In this document: piece after piece, positions 62,641 to 64,000 of the stretch
Position numbering within the stretch: the stretch's first letter is position 1
Layout of the letters: each line of letters opens with the position of its first letter
Source: Solenopsis invicta
Lineage: Eukaryota; Arthropoda; Insecta; Hymenoptera; Formicidae
DNA: 64,000 bases
Assembly: GCF_016802725.1 (NCBI RefSeq)
Contig: NC_052679.1
Location: 19,533,548 to 19,597,547, forward strand
Direction: 5' to 3'
The notes under the pieces: model-generated
The model's database searches: none
Seen by the model: only the letters and a program-made list of their open reading frames with translations
Told to the model about the DNA's origin: nothing
Translations under genes and position numbers: made by a program

Positions 62641-63790
62641 GGTCTAGAGCAAACGTACCGCATAAATATTGTGATAAATTCAGCGAGCGCTGCTCTCGGA
62701 GAGCTTCGTGTAGCTCGAAACCACACTTAGATTAGATACGCCCGTTTATGAAGACCGCCTGATCGTTGACGAAATTCCATTCCGGTCAGAGATGACGCAT
62801 CACGGACCGTGAGCTCGACCGCGCGAGATCGGATCACGGGTAAGGACACCTTCCTGCGGTCGTCCGACGAAGTTCCGTGCGGGCGATTACCGGATCGTTT
62901 CGAGAGACGGAGACAGATAGAAAGAGAGAAAGAGAGAGAAGGAGAACATGCTCCTCGCCTCGATATATCGGCGCGACTATTTAGCGCCGCTAACGAGTGC
63001 AGGGTACCGCCGTCGTACCGACGATCTACACGTATGGCGCGTTATCCCATGAATGGAGCTTGCAATCTCGTCTCTGGATCTCCCACCGTGGCCGGCGGGG
63101 CCAGCGAAGTGAACAGTTGGCCGACGTCGGAGAGCCTGCTCCACTCGCGGCAATGCGAGCTACCGTTTGAGATTAGCATCTTTTATGCATATACATGGGA
63201 GACCTGCAGGCGGACAGGCGCGGGCACGCGGGCGCACGGGAGCGCGGACGCGCGCACGACTACCCAATTCCGCCTCGCAGCGAGAAGGAGGTTTATCTAC
63301 GTACGTACGGTGAATGCACACAGCCGCGGTGCATTCGCGGAGGGCCAGAAGCTCGATCTCCCTCTTTCTTGGCTCTCGGTTCTGTCACGACCTCGCTTAC
63401 GCCTGTCGAGCTCTTCTCGTGCCGACATCATCGTACCATGGTCCCGTGCATCCTCGGTCTTTATGCCGCTCCGTGCCTTTGGAAAGTGGCCTCCGATCTT
63501 ATCTCGCGACTCGTCTCCTTCGAAGCGGATCCCCTCCGTTTAAGTCCCACAGCTGCGCTTCGCGCTCACTCAATTGCGTTCTCGTGGAACTGCAGCAGCC
63601 CCGCGTAGAACGCATGCGACTCGACGCGGGATACCTTTCGGGTGACACTCGGAGGGTGATGGGATAATTACACGGGTCTCTCCCCAGGGGAAAACTTGTC
63701 GTCGCGCTCGCTCGCGAAAGGAATCGTCAAAAGCTCGGCCGTAGCTGACACATCGTGCGCGCTAATGACGGTCGATCGCGTTCCCTGCGA
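62641..63790 (+). promoter_or_regulatory. CpG-rich block with long but unconvincing open frames
   Basis: The longest open frame in the window is here. It is open from upstream of 62809 to a stop at 63541-63543, with its first ATG at 63034 giving 169 residues (starting MARYPMNGACNLVSGSPT). Two other plus-strand frames, 63195-63608 and 63314-63667, are open over the same bases, and the composition is GC-rich. Stop codons are thus simply scarce, and I do not call a gene. A donor-like GG|GTAAGG lies at 62840. The block could be a promoter or UTR. Confidence 0.25.
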
Positions 63791-64000
63791 TTAATTATTA
63801 AACGATTAGTCGCTAACTAGAATGACGCTTGGGAATTGAGATTCCCGAGAGTGGGTGCTCCCATGAAATATGTATATTTGAAAACATTGGATATTCATTA
63901 CGTTTGGGTAAGCGTCAGATTTGAATAATAAGTAGCGCTTAATTTTTCTTGTTAAAAAAAAACCAACATTCTCTACCATGTAAATTCTTATATTAAATTC
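63791..64000. other. AT-rich end of window
   Basis: No feature seen in the last 210 bases. Confidence 0.6.

Noticed and set aside
62809..63543. 244-codon open frame, the longest in the window
   Set aside because: It begins at GTG. The first ATG is at 63034 in a weak context. Two other plus-strand frames are open over the same GC-rich DNA, and no domain or family is recognisable. Scarcity of stop codons explains it.

Overview
This window looks like nuclear DNA from an insect, and I lean towards a hymenopteran such as an ant. That is an inference from texture, not from a recognised gene. AT-rich stretches with long A/T runs alternate with CpG-rich blocks of several hundred bases. There are GA/CT microsatellites, several families of small inverted-repeat elements, and only short, scattered reading frames. 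The frames start or end with no operon-like packing and no ribosome-binding pattern, so a bacterial or phage origin is unlikely.

I recognise no protein-coding gene by homology, no rRNA, no tRNA and no CRISPR array. No reading frame is longer than expected by chance for 64 kb of this composition. The longest, near 62.8-63.5 kb, lies in GC-rich DNA where all three forward frames are open together. The window is best read as intergenic DNA and/or the interior of very large introns. The few coding candidates are weak. Two ATG-initiated mini-exons (1210-1252 and 9474-9489) end at good splice donors. One purine-rich open frame (44321-44623) ends at GTGAGT. A 55-codon small ORF lies at 34418-34585 and a 77-codon ORF at 32600-32833. 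A possible decayed coding relic lies on the minus strand at 6300-6861.

Layout: 0-10 kb holds two CpG-rich, promoter-like blocks (0.7-1.45 and 8.1-9.5 kb), a cluster of element family B (5.63-6.03 kb), a family A-like element (7.58-8.00 kb) and a long element C (9.56-10.39 kb). 10-30 kb is mainly AT-rich, with B copies at 17.2 and 25.1 kb, a short A copy at 18.6 kb and a CpG-rich region at 22.9-24.7 kb. 30-45 kb holds the small-ORF candidates, two clear copies of family A (37.8 and 42.8 kb), a 139-bp foldback (39.1 kb) and the purine-rich open frame. 45-64 kb holds CpG-rich blocks, three GA microsatellites and a pre-miRNA-like hairpin at 50.93 kb, which is the most interesting single object. 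Nothing here amounts to a multi-gene system; the content is mobile-element relics, structured DNA and possible regulatory or first-exon sequence.
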